A program made the position numbers and the translations under genes. Below the pieces are notes generated by a model. It had not been told where the DNA came from and did no database searches. It worked only from the letters and a program-made list of their open reading frames with translations. From NCBI RefSeq assembly GCF_000424545.1, contig NZ_AUKC01000007.1, positions 1 through 64,000 of the forward strand: a stretch of 64,000 nt of DNA, read 5' to 3'. This document shows positions 55,479-62,166 of this stretch, one piece after another (positions within the stretch are counted from its first letter, which is position 1; the number at the start of each line of letters is the position of its first letter). The DNA is from Butyrivibrio sp. NC3005. Lineage in GTDB: Bacteria; Bacillota; Clostridia; Lachnospirales; Lachnospiraceae.

Positions 55479-56213
55479 ATGAAAGGTGCAGTTCATTCTA
55501 TCGAAACTTTTGGCTCTGTTGATGGACCGGGAATTCGTTTTATTATTTTTTTGCAGGGATGCAATATGCGCTGCAGATACTGTCATAATGCGGACACTTG
55601 GGCTTTAGAGCGCGAGGATACACAGTTTATGGAAGCAGACGAACTCTTGGACAGAGCAGAAAGATATAAGCCATATTGGGGCAAAGAGGGCGGAATCACA
55701 GTTAGTGGTGGTGAAGCACTTTTGCAGATTGATTTCTTGTTAGAGTTGTTCACTAAGGCAAAAGAAAGAGGTATTAATACTTGTATCGACACAGCAGGAC
55801 AGCCTTTTACAAGGCAGGAGCCATTCTTCTCTAAGTTCGAGCAGTTGATGAAGTTGACTGATTTATTGCTGTTTGATATAAAGCATATTGATAAGGAACA
55901 GCATAAACTTCTTACAGGTCAGGATAATGAGAATATTCTTGACTGCATGCATTACTTATCTGATATAGGAAAGCCAATCTGGATTCGTCATGTGCTTGTT
56001 CCTGGAATTACAGATGATGATGAGTATTTAAGAAGAACAAGAAAGTTCATTGAAACTCTTTCAAATGTTGATAGAATTGAAGTGCTTCCTTATCATAATC
56101 TTGGTGTTTATAAGTTCAAGGAACTTGGTATACCATATACTCTTGAAGATACTAAATCACCTAGCAAAGAACGTGTTGAAAATGCTGAGCAGATTTTGCG
56201 AGGACAAAAATAA
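55479..56213 (+). CDS. pflA: Pyruvate formate-lyase activating enzyme (radical SAM)
   Basis: This 244-aa radical SAM enzyme places the glycyl radical on PflB. The cluster-binding Cys28, Cys32 and Cys35 lie in CNMRCRYC. The opening ETFGSVDGPGIRF and the SAM-binding VSGGEALLQ near 76 are family hallmarks. AAGGAG precedes the ATG. It lies 172 bases after pflB, behind a terminator, so expression depends on readthrough or on a promoter not identified here. Confidence 0.96.
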   Translation: MKGAVHSIETFGSVDGPGIRFIIFLQGCNMRCRYCHNADTWALEREDTQFMEADELLDRAERYKPYWGKEGGITVSGGEALLQIDFLLELFTKAKERGINTCIDTAGQPFTRQEPFFSKFEQLMKLTDLLLFDIKHIDKEQHKLLTGQDNENILDCMHYLSDIGKPIWIRHVLVPGITDDDEYLRRTRKFIETLSNVDRIEVLPYHNLGVYKFKELGIPYTLEDTKSPSKERVENAEQILRGQK

Positions 56214-56226
56214 TAGTTATATTTTT

Positions 56227-56273
56227 AGCTTCCATAGAGAAAGTATTAAACTTTATCTATGGAAGCTTTTTTA
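56227..56273 (+). terminator. Intrinsic terminator of pflA
   Basis: AGCTTCCATAGA (56227-56238) pairs with TCTATGGAAGCT (56256-56267), with an inner AAAGT/ACTTT stem, followed by six T. Confidence 0.9.
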
Positions 56274-56305
56274 TAAAAAAATTCGACAAAAGTGTCATTT
56301 TGTTA

Positions 56306-56502
56306 TTGACTAAGTATTCAAATTGTATATAATGATATAGATATTTTTTGACGTGAAGTATTTGGTACCCACGTTTAGTTTTTTGTTCACTTTTTTATCG
56401 TTAGAAGAGATGAGATGTTTTTGTTACAAAAATGCTTGGTAAAAGAAGAAAGTAACATTTTTTATAACGAGAATGTGGGTAGAAGAGTGTTAGGAGGAAA
56501 AA
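56306..56502 (+). promoter_or_regulatory. Promoter and long leader of the uracil permease gene
   Basis: TTGACT (56306-56311), 16 bases, TATAAT (56328-56333) is a strong promoter. It gives a leader of about 160 bases without a gene. Within it ACGTG and CACGT can pair around 56352-56375, and TGTTAC and GTAACA can pair further down. A short TTTTTG/CAAAAA hairpin also fits. I could not match this to a purine, PyrR or other known element. Pyrimidine-dependent control is likely for such a gene but unproven. Confidence 0.5.
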
Positions 56503-57909
56503 ATGAGTAAGAAGAAAATGAGAGTTGGCGAAGAGGCGATTTATGATGCGTCTGTTCTGGGAACTCCCAAAATGTTAGTGCTTGGATTACAGCACATGTT
56601 CGCGATGTTCGGGGCTACTGTCCTTGTTCCTATTATTACAGGTCTTGATGTTTCCACGACATTGTTTTTTGCAGGTGTAGGAACTTTATTATTTCATTTT
56701 ATTACCGGTAGAAAAGTTCCCGCTTTTTTAGGTTCATCATTTGCTTTTCTTGGAGGTTATGCAGCAATTGCTCCGGTGATAAATAACACACCTGATGCTG
56801 ATAAGCTTAGATATGCTTGTTTTGGTGTTGCTGTCGCTGGTCTTCTTTATCTTGTTCTTGCTATTTTGTTTCGCACTTTCGGTGCTGGACATGTCATGAA
56901 GTATTTTCCACCAGTTGTAACTGGTCCTATTATTATTTCCATTGGTCTTAATCTTGCCCCATCTGCTATTAATAATTGTTCAGATAATTGGAACTGGATT
57001 CCAGCTCTTGTAGCTATTGTAATTGTTATTTGTTGTAACATATTCGGAAAAGGAATGGTTAGAATTATTCCTATTCTTTTGGGGGTAGTTGGTTCTTATA
57101 TTGTAGCAGCAGTAATGGATTTGTCAGGAATTGAAATGATAGATTTTAGTTCTGTTGCAAATGCGTCATGGATTGGACTTCCTATTCATTATGACAGAAC
57201 TGTATTCTCTCTTTTTACTGGAGGATTTGATTCTGGTCTTCTTATTACATCTGTAATCACAATTGTTCCTATCGCGTTTGCGACTATGATGGAGCATATC
57301 GGTGATATTTCAGCTATTTCATCTACAGTTGGAAAAAACTATATTAAAAATCCTGGTCTCCACAGAACTTTATGTGGTGATGGTCTTGCAACTGCACTGG
57401 CATCTGTTTTTGGTGCTCCTGCAAATACTACATACGGTGAGAATACAGGTGTTCTTACACTTACAAAAGTATATGATCCAAAGGTCATAAGACTTGCGGC
57501 TGTGTTTGCTGGACTTCTTAGCTTCTGTCCTAAGTTTGCAGCTGTTATAGAAACTATGCCAAACGGAACAATCGGAGGAATATCATTGGTACTTTATGGA
57601 ATGATTTCAGCAGTAGGTATTAGAAACCTTGTTGAGACTAAGGTCGATTTTTCCAAGAGTAGAAACGTTTTAGTTGCAGCTATGATTATGGTTCTTACAA
57701 TTGGTATTAGTTATTCTAGTGCTGGATGCCTTCCACTTTCATTTTGTAATGTATCTTTCTCGGGACTTGCAACTGGTTCTTTTGTGGGTATTTTGCTCAA
57801 TGCAATACTTCCTGGAAAAGACTATAAGTTCGAGGAGGAATCTCCAAATGAAACAGGTGTTGACCTTGAAATGGCGCAGGGAAAACCTGTTGAAGAGGTT
57901 ATGGAATAA
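56503..57909 (+). CDS. uraA: Uracil permease (NCS2 family)
   Basis: This 468-aa transporter has about 14 membrane segments. MLVLGLQHMFAMFGATVLVP near residue 24, AFATMMEHIGD near 252 and the signature NTTYGENTGVLTLTKVYDP near 307 match uracil permeases (UraA/PyrP) better than xanthine permeases. It takes up uracil with protons for salvage. AGGAGG precedes the ATG. It has its own promoter and a long leader, and stands alone. Confidence 0.9.
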   Translation: MSKKKMRVGEEAIYDASVLGTPKMLVLGLQHMFAMFGATVLVPIITGLDVSTTLFFAGVGTLLFHFITGRKVPAFLGSSFAFLGGYAAIAPVINNTPDADKLRYACFGVAVAGLLYLVLAILFRTFGAGHVMKYFPPVVTGPIIISIGLNLAPSAINNCSDNWNWIPALVAIVIVICCNIFGKGMVRIIPILLGVVGSYIVAAVMDLSGIEMIDFSSVANASWIGLPIHYDRTVFSLFTGGFDSGLLITSVITIVPIAFATMMEHIGDISAISSTVGKNYIKNPGLHRTLCGDGLATALASVFGAPANTTYGENTGVLTLTKVYDPKVIRLAAVFAGLLSFCPKFAAVIETMPNGTIGGISLVLYGMISAVGIRNLVETKVDFSKSRNVLVAAMIMVLTIGISYSSAGCLPLSFCNVSFSGLATGSFVGILLNAILPGKDYKFEEESPNETGVDLEMAQGKPVEEVME

Positions 57910-58075
57910 AATTCGATTTTTAAATATATTGTAACAAAATATCGTTTACAAATTGCACTTCTTTGGTTATTATATTTACTGATAATAGGTGTTTGTAATT
58001 ATATAACACTTTTCTTTTGGTAAATTATCATAATCAAAGGGTGCATTTTTTGTTAATTATTTTTACAAAAAAGTG

Positions 58076-58103
58076 TAAAGTTTTCTAAAGCCTTCACCGA
58101 TAT
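58076..58103 (+). promoter_or_regulatory. Sigma-28-like promoter of the diguanylate cyclase gene
   Basis: TAAAGTTT (58076-58083), then ACCGATAT (58096-58103); TAAA to ACCGATAT is 16 bases. The -35 is an exact match to TAAAGTTT. A small hairpin (CTGTTA/TAACAG, 58150-58171) lies in the leader. The remaining 57910-58075 holds AT-rich sequence with nothing I recognise. Confidence 0.55.
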
Positions 58104-58196
58104 ATATAAAGATTGGGTAGTTGTGTTGCTAGTAAATGAAATAAAGTTGCTGTTAACATGAATGCTAACAGTAATGTATAAAAAGAGGTACCGGCT

Positions 58197-59156
58197 ATGG
58201 AGCAGGTTAATTTTCTAATTTTTCGTTTATTTGGCGCGGGACTGTTATCCATGATCTTATATAATATCCGTCGTAACCATAGTGGAAAGAATAAAGCGAG
58301 ATTTTTTTTCTCGGTCGTTATTTTGGCACTACCGGTTGTTGGAATGAATATGCTGTGGCATATTGCAAGAATGCAGATAAGCACACTATGGAGTAGAGTT
58401 GCAGTTATTAGTAAGGCTTTATATTTTATTTCTTTTGCTTTGGTTCTCATTGCGCTTAGCGCTTATGCATACAGCTTTATTACTGTTCAACTTCCTATAA
58501 GGGGTAGGAAATTTCGGGAGGTCATGGAGCAAATTTTTATCTTTGTGCCAGAAGTTTTGCTTATTTTTACCCTTTTTGCAGAAAAAACTCAGACGTTTTC
58601 CTATGCGTGTTTATTACTATATCTCTTGTGGCTTTATAGTGACAATCAGAATGAACTGATTTCGCTTGATCCTTTAACACGGCTTAATAACCGAAACGAG
58701 TTTCAGGGTTATCTGTGGTATAAGCTTAGTACTCCGCTTCGTGGCAGAGTATGTCTTATTATGATGGATATGAATGATTTCAAATCTATCAATGATACTT
58801 ATGGGCATGTGGAAGGGGATTTTGCCCTTACATGTGTCGCGCAGTGTTTAAAGAGAGCCTGCGGGGGAGTAGCCGGTCATCCGTTCCTTGCAAGATATGG
58901 AGGAGATGAGTTTTTGATTATCATGGAAACTTACAATGATGATGTTGTTAAGCATTTGATGGATTGTATTAATATGATGCTGGCAGTCGAGAATCATCGT
59001 TTGGAAAAACCATATACACTTAGTATTTCTATTGGGTGGGCGAGAAATGAGCAGCACAATCGATCTGTAAGAAAACTGATGCGCAGAGCAGATAAGCAGC
59101 TTTATGAAAAAAAGCGTATTTGGAAGGAGGGGAAAAAGACACTACAATATGGGTAA
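58197..59156 (+). CDS. Membrane-bound GGDEF diguanylate cyclase
   Basis: This 319-aa protein has about five membrane helices in residues 1-150 and a C-terminal GGDEF domain from about 155. The active-site loop RYGGDEF is intact near residue 234, with LDPLTRLNNRNEF and MMDMNDFKSINDTYGH as further hallmarks. It should make cyclic di-GMP from two GTP. The RxxD inhibitory site normally found just before GGDEF is absent, so product feedback may be lost. No EAL domain is present. It lies just upstream of the flagellar operon and has a flagellar-type promoter, linking second-messenger synthesis to motility. Confidence 0.93.
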   Translation: MEQVNFLIFRLFGAGLLSMILYNIRRNHSGKNKARFFFSVVILALPVVGMNMLWHIARMQISTLWSRVAVISKALYFISFALVLIALSAYAYSFITVQLPIRGRKFREVMEQIFIFVPEVLLIFTLFAEKTQTFSYACLLLYLLWLYSDNQNELISLDPLTRLNNRNEFQGYLWYKLSTPLRGRVCLIMMDMNDFKSINDTYGHVEGDFALTCVAQCLKRACGGVAGHPFLARYGGDEFLIIMETYNDDVVKHLMDCINMMLAVENHRLEKPYTLSISIGWARNEQHNRSVRKLMRRADKQLYEKKRIWKEGKKTLQYG

Positions 59157-59160
59157 TTAC

Positions 59161-59194
59161 TACTTTGATTATTACTGCAGGGAAAATCAAAGTA
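59161..59194. terminator. Hairpin after the diguanylate cyclase gene
   Basis: TACTTTGATT (59161-59170) pairs perfectly with AATCAAAGTA (59185-59194). No U-run follows, so it may stabilise the mRNA end without terminating. Confidence 0.5.
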
Positions 59195-59260
59195 CAGGAA
59201 TGTTAAGAAATTATTATTTAAAAGGTAGTTTATTTAGAAAAAAGATATGTTTGTTGTAAG

Positions 59261-59336
59261 TTTTTCCGATAAACACATTTGGTTTCCAGCACCATAATGT
59301 GAGGATTTCACAAAAGTGTGGAAGACATCGGAAAAA
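59261..59336. repeat. Long-range inverted repeat upstream of the flagellar promoter
   Basis: TTTTTCCGAT (59261-59270) and ATCGGAAAAA (59327-59336) form a perfect 10-bp stem around 56 bases. Two smaller stems fit inside (CACATT with AATGTG, TTCACA with TGTGGAA). It lies between the cyclase gene and the sigma-28 site. It could be an RNA fold at the end of the cyclase mRNA or a DNA operator. I recognise no class. Confidence 0.4.
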
Positions 59337-59350
59337 AGGGTGGAGAAGAC

Positions 59351-59377
59351 TAAAGTTATTTGGGGTTCGACCGATAA
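59351..59377 (+). promoter_or_regulatory. Sigma-28 promoter of the flgM operon
   Basis: TAAAGTTA, 11 bases, ACCGATAA matches the flagellar consensus TAAAGTTT-N11-GCCGATAA at 14 of 16 positions. It drives the flgM-flgN-flgK-flgK transcript, whose first product is the anti-sigma-28 factor itself. Confidence 0.85.
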
Positions 59378-59383
59378 TGATAG

Positions 59384-59559
59384 TGAAAAGAAAAGTTACT
59401 AGCTAAGGATAGAGTCTCTCGTGACTAGGAACCGAATGAAGTATCGAGGGAAGTAACAAGGCATAAGGGTATATCTGACAAGGAAGCCGATATACTAGCG
59501 GTTTTTACAAATGGAGTAAAAACACAAGGTCCAAGAACTCCCTAGAAAGGAGAAGCAGT
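59384..59559 (+). ncRNA. Structured flgM leader RNA with GGA loops (CsrA-target candidate)
   Basis: The leader of about 175 bases folds into consecutive elements. GTTACT (59395-59400) pairs with AGTAAC (59452-59457), enclosing smaller stems. GTATATC (59469-59475) pairs with GATATAC (59489-59495), with loop TGACAAGGAAGCC. GTTTTTAC (59501-59508) pairs with GTAAAAAC (59516-59523), with loop AAATGGA. CTCC (59538-59541) can pair with GGAG (59549-59552) of the Shine-Dalgarno. GGA occurs at 59407, 59428, 59482, 59513 and 59549. ACAAGGAAG is close to the CsrA consensus ACARGGAUG. No known riboswitch class was recognised. Confidence 0.6.
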
Positions 59560-59823
59560 ATGCGTATTGAAGCTTATAACCAGGTTCAGCAGATTTATAA
59601 CGCATCATCTAAAAAGCATGTAGGTGCATCAGAAAAAATCTCAAAGGTAGATGGTTTTCAGATGTCATCAATTGGAAAGGACATTCAAGTTGCTAAACAG
59701 GCGGTGGCAAATGCTCCGGACATTAGAGAAGATGTAGTAGCAAGACTGCGTGAAAAGGTACAAAACGGAACTTACGATATTGATAACGATAAGTTTGCCG
59801 ATAAGCTGCTTTCAAAGCTTTAA
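59560..59823 (+). CDS. flgM: Anti-sigma-28 factor FlgM
   Basis: This 87-aa protein binds flagellar sigma-28 until the hook is complete and FlgM is secreted. The N-terminal half is polar and likely disordered. The C-terminal sigma-binding part (REDVVARLREKVQNGTYDID, then FADKLLSKL) matches the family. AAAGGAG precedes the ATG and may be sequestered in the leader. It is first in an operon with flgN and two flgK genes, transcribed from a sigma-28 promoter, which closes a feedback loop. Confidence 0.93.
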   Translation: MRIEAYNQVQQIYNASSKKHVGASEKISKVDGFQMSSIGKDIQVAKQAVANAPDIREDVVARLREKVQNGTYDIDNDKFADKLLSKL

Positions 59824-59868
59824 AGAGCGGCAGAGCAAATCGGCTGGAATATAAAAAGGAGATAATCC

Positions 59869-60387
59869 ATGGCAAGTCTGATGCAAGATCTTATAGAAGT
59901 TCTTAATCAGGAAGTAGTAGCTTATAAACAGCTTTTGGGATTATCGAGCCAGAAGACGCCGGTTATAGTTTCCGGCGATCTTAAAAGACTTTCAGAAATC
60001 ACGGATGAGGAGCAGTTGATAGTAGGAGATATACAAAAACTTGAAAAAACAAGAGTTTCTTCTATGGTTGATATTGCAAACGTTTTGAACATGGATGTCA
60101 AGACATTGAAACTGACCGATTTGGTTCGTATGCTGGATAAACGACCGTCGGAGCAACAGCAGCTTGCCAGGGTGCGCGATGAACTAAAATCTATCGCAGA
60201 CCATGTTAGACTGGTAAACAGCCAAAATCAGGAACTCCTGCAGGGTTCACTGGAGATGGTGCAGTTCGAAATGAACATCCTGGAATCAACAGGCAGTGCT
60301 CCCGAAACGGCAAATTATAACAGATCAGCAGATACATCAGGCGATGTGATCGGAGTAAATATCGGCAGATTCGATGCAAGACAGTGA
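59869..60387 (+). CDS. flgN: Flagellar export chaperone FlgN
   Basis: This 172-aa protein is mostly helical, with LMQDLIEVLNQEVVAYKQLL at the start and LKSIADHVRLVNSQNQELL near 107, the long-helix pattern of FlgN chaperones that hold the hook-junction proteins FlgK and FlgL for export. AAAAGGAG precedes the ATG. It lies between flgM and flgK as is normal. A terminator-like hairpin follows inside the operon. Confidence 0.88.
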   Translation: MASLMQDLIEVLNQEVVAYKQLLGLSSQKTPVIVSGDLKRLSEITDEEQLIVGDIQKLEKTRVSSMVDIANVLNMDVKTLKLTDLVRMLDKRPSEQQQLARVRDELKSIADHVRLVNSQNQELLQGSLEMVQFEMNILESTGSAPETANYNRSADTSGDVIGVNIGRFDARQ

Positions 60388-60423
60388 TAAACTCACTAGC
60401 TCGAAGGTATGCTCGATTATTCC

Positions 60424-60454
60424 AAAGCAGACCAAGGATGTGTCTGCTTTTTTT
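60424..60454 (+). terminator. Intrinsic terminator with a CsrA-consensus loop, between flgN and flgK
   Basis: AAAGCAGAC (60424-60432) pairs perfectly with GTCTGCTTT (60442-60450), followed by four more T, so the hairpin runs into a seven-T tract. The nine-base loop is CAAGGATGT, an exact copy of the CARGGAUGU part of the CsrA binding consensus, presented in a loop as CsrA prefers. It lies inside the operon. The flgK Shine-Dalgarno 25 bases on reads ACAAGGA, also CsrA-like. Confidence 0.8.
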
Positions 60455-60490
60455 ATAGCAAAAGCATTATATGACAAGGAGTGATAGCCT

Positions 60491-62152
60491 ATGCTGATGT
60501 CGAATTTATATGTTGGAGTAAGCGGATTGCAGACTTCACAAAATGCTCTTAATACAACTGCACATAACCTTGCGAATATAGGAACTGAAGGATATACAAG
60601 ACAACAGGTTTCGCAGGGTACTAGAATATACAATACAATATCACAAACTCCGGCAATAGCAGATTCGCAGATTGGTCTTGGTGTTGCTTATACAAAGTGT
60701 AAACAGGTGCGCAGTGCTTTTTTAGACGCATCCTACAGACTGGAAAATGGTAGAGAACAATTTTATCAGATAAGCTATAAGGCTTTAAATGAAATTGAAG
60801 ACCAGCTTCAGGAAATAAATGGAGCTGAATTCGCAGAAGCTTTGAATAACCTGTGGGTAAGTGTTCAGGAATTTTCTAAAGATCCTACAAGCGCAGTTAC
60901 GCAAAATTCTTTCGTTCAGAGAAGTTCAGAATTTGTTGAATGTGCAAAATCTGTTTACAGAGGTCTTGTTTCCTATCAGGATAATCTCAATGACAATATC
61001 GCTAAGATAGTAAAAGAGATGAATAAAATCGGCGACCAGATTGATGAACTCAATAAAAAGATTGTGAGTATTGAAGCTGGCGGAGTAGAGCATGCAAATG
61101 ATTTAAGAGATACTAGAAATTCTCTTTTGGATAGACTGGGTGAATTTGGAAATATAACATATGAAGAAGATCATCTTGGAATTGTAACAGTTCAATTTGA
61201 AGGAACCCAGTTTGTAACAAGCGATAATGTTCATCATCTAGGACTTGATACAGAGGAAACAGGTTGCGGGTACTATACACCATATTGGGAATTTGAAGCA
61301 AAAAAATATTATGACCTTGTAGGCGTGGAAAAGCTTGATATTAGCGGTGCACATATTATGGATTTGACACTGCCTGTTACAACGGGACTTAATACAGATG
61401 TTGGTATTCTAAGATCTACTCTTCTTGCAAGAGGTGATCACCATGCAACTTATCATGATATAGCAGATTCTGATGATACTTATTACAACACTATGGTGTC
61501 GCAGTCAGTAATGATGAACGTTGAGGCGGAATTTGACCAGCTCTTTAACAATGTAGTAACAGCAATAAACGATGTAATGTTGAATGCAGCAAGTAATCCT
61601 GCCACAATCGCAAGATTAAATGGAACAGATTATAATGATGATCCTCACAAATATCTTATGTTTGCGCTAGAGGATGATATAGATACACTTGATTATGCAA
61701 TAAATGACAAGGAAGCTGGAACTATTTACAGTAAATATACGGTTTTGAATTCAAAGATGAATGATCATCTTTTGAGGAATCCATCAATATTCTCTTTTGT
61801 AACAATAGACAACGAAGCGGATAAGGCAGCAGCAACAGCTCTTAAACAGGCTTTTTCTCAGGAAAAATATACTTTAAATCCTAATGTTACTACAAAGATT
61901 AATTTGATTAACTACTATGATGCGCTGGTAGGGCAGGTTGCTAATACAGCATCGGTTGACAAGTCGATTTCAGATAACCAGCAGATTACTGTTGATACTA
62001 TTTCTGCAGCTAGAGAACAGATTGTGGGCGTTTCGAGTGATGAGGAACTTGAGTTTATGATTCAGTTCCAGAATGCATATAATGCGTCAAGCCGCTTTAT
62101 AAATGTTGTCAGTGAAATGCTTGAACACATTATTAATACTCTTGGACGCTGA
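60491..62152 (+). CDS. flgK: Flagellar hook-associated protein FlgK (first of two)
   Basis: This 553-aa hook-filament junction protein has the N-terminal flagellar rod pattern (SNLYVGVSGLQTSQNALN, then NIGTEGYTRQQV) and a matching C-terminal helix ending EFMIQFQNAYNASSRFINVV. Both ends form the coiled coil of the junction; the middle is the variable part exposed outside. AGGAG precedes ATG 60491; ATG 60497 is possible. A second FlgK-type gene begins 14 bases after its stop. Confidence 0.9.
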   Translation: MLMSNLYVGVSGLQTSQNALNTTAHNLANIGTEGYTRQQVSQGTRIYNTISQTPAIADSQIGLGVAYTKCKQVRSAFLDASYRLENGREQFYQISYKALNEIEDQLQEINGAEFAEALNNLWVSVQEFSKDPTSAVTQNSFVQRSSEFVECAKSVYRGLVSYQDNLNDNIAKIVKEMNKIGDQIDELNKKIVSIEAGGVEHANDLRDTRNSLLDRLGEFGNITYEEDHLGIVTVQFEGTQFVTSDNVHHLGLDTEETGCGYYTPYWEFEAKKYYDLVGVEKLDISGAHIMDLTLPVTTGLNTDVGILRSTLLARGDHHATYHDIADSDDTYYNTMVSQSVMMNVEAEFDQLFNNVVTAINDVMLNAASNPATIARLNGTDYNDDPHKYLMFALEDDIDTLDYAINDKEAGTIYSKYTVLNSKMNDHLLRNPSIFSFVTIDNEADKAAATALKQAFSQEKYTLNPNVTTKINLINYYDALVGQVANTASVDKSISDNQQITVDTISAAREQIVGVSSDEELEFMIQFQNAYNASSRFINVVSEMLEHIINTLGR

Positions 62153-62166
62153 TAGGAGGTTTAGTT

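Noticed and set aside
56334-56502. Purine riboswitch before the NCS2 permease
   Set aside because: The conserved core and the P2/P3 loop sequences of the class are absent, and the permease looks uracil-specific.
59246-59272. Additional sigma-28 promoter with TCCGATAA upstream of the flagellar operon
   Set aside because: The -10 fits but there is no TAAA 15-16 bases upstream; the site at 59351 is far better.
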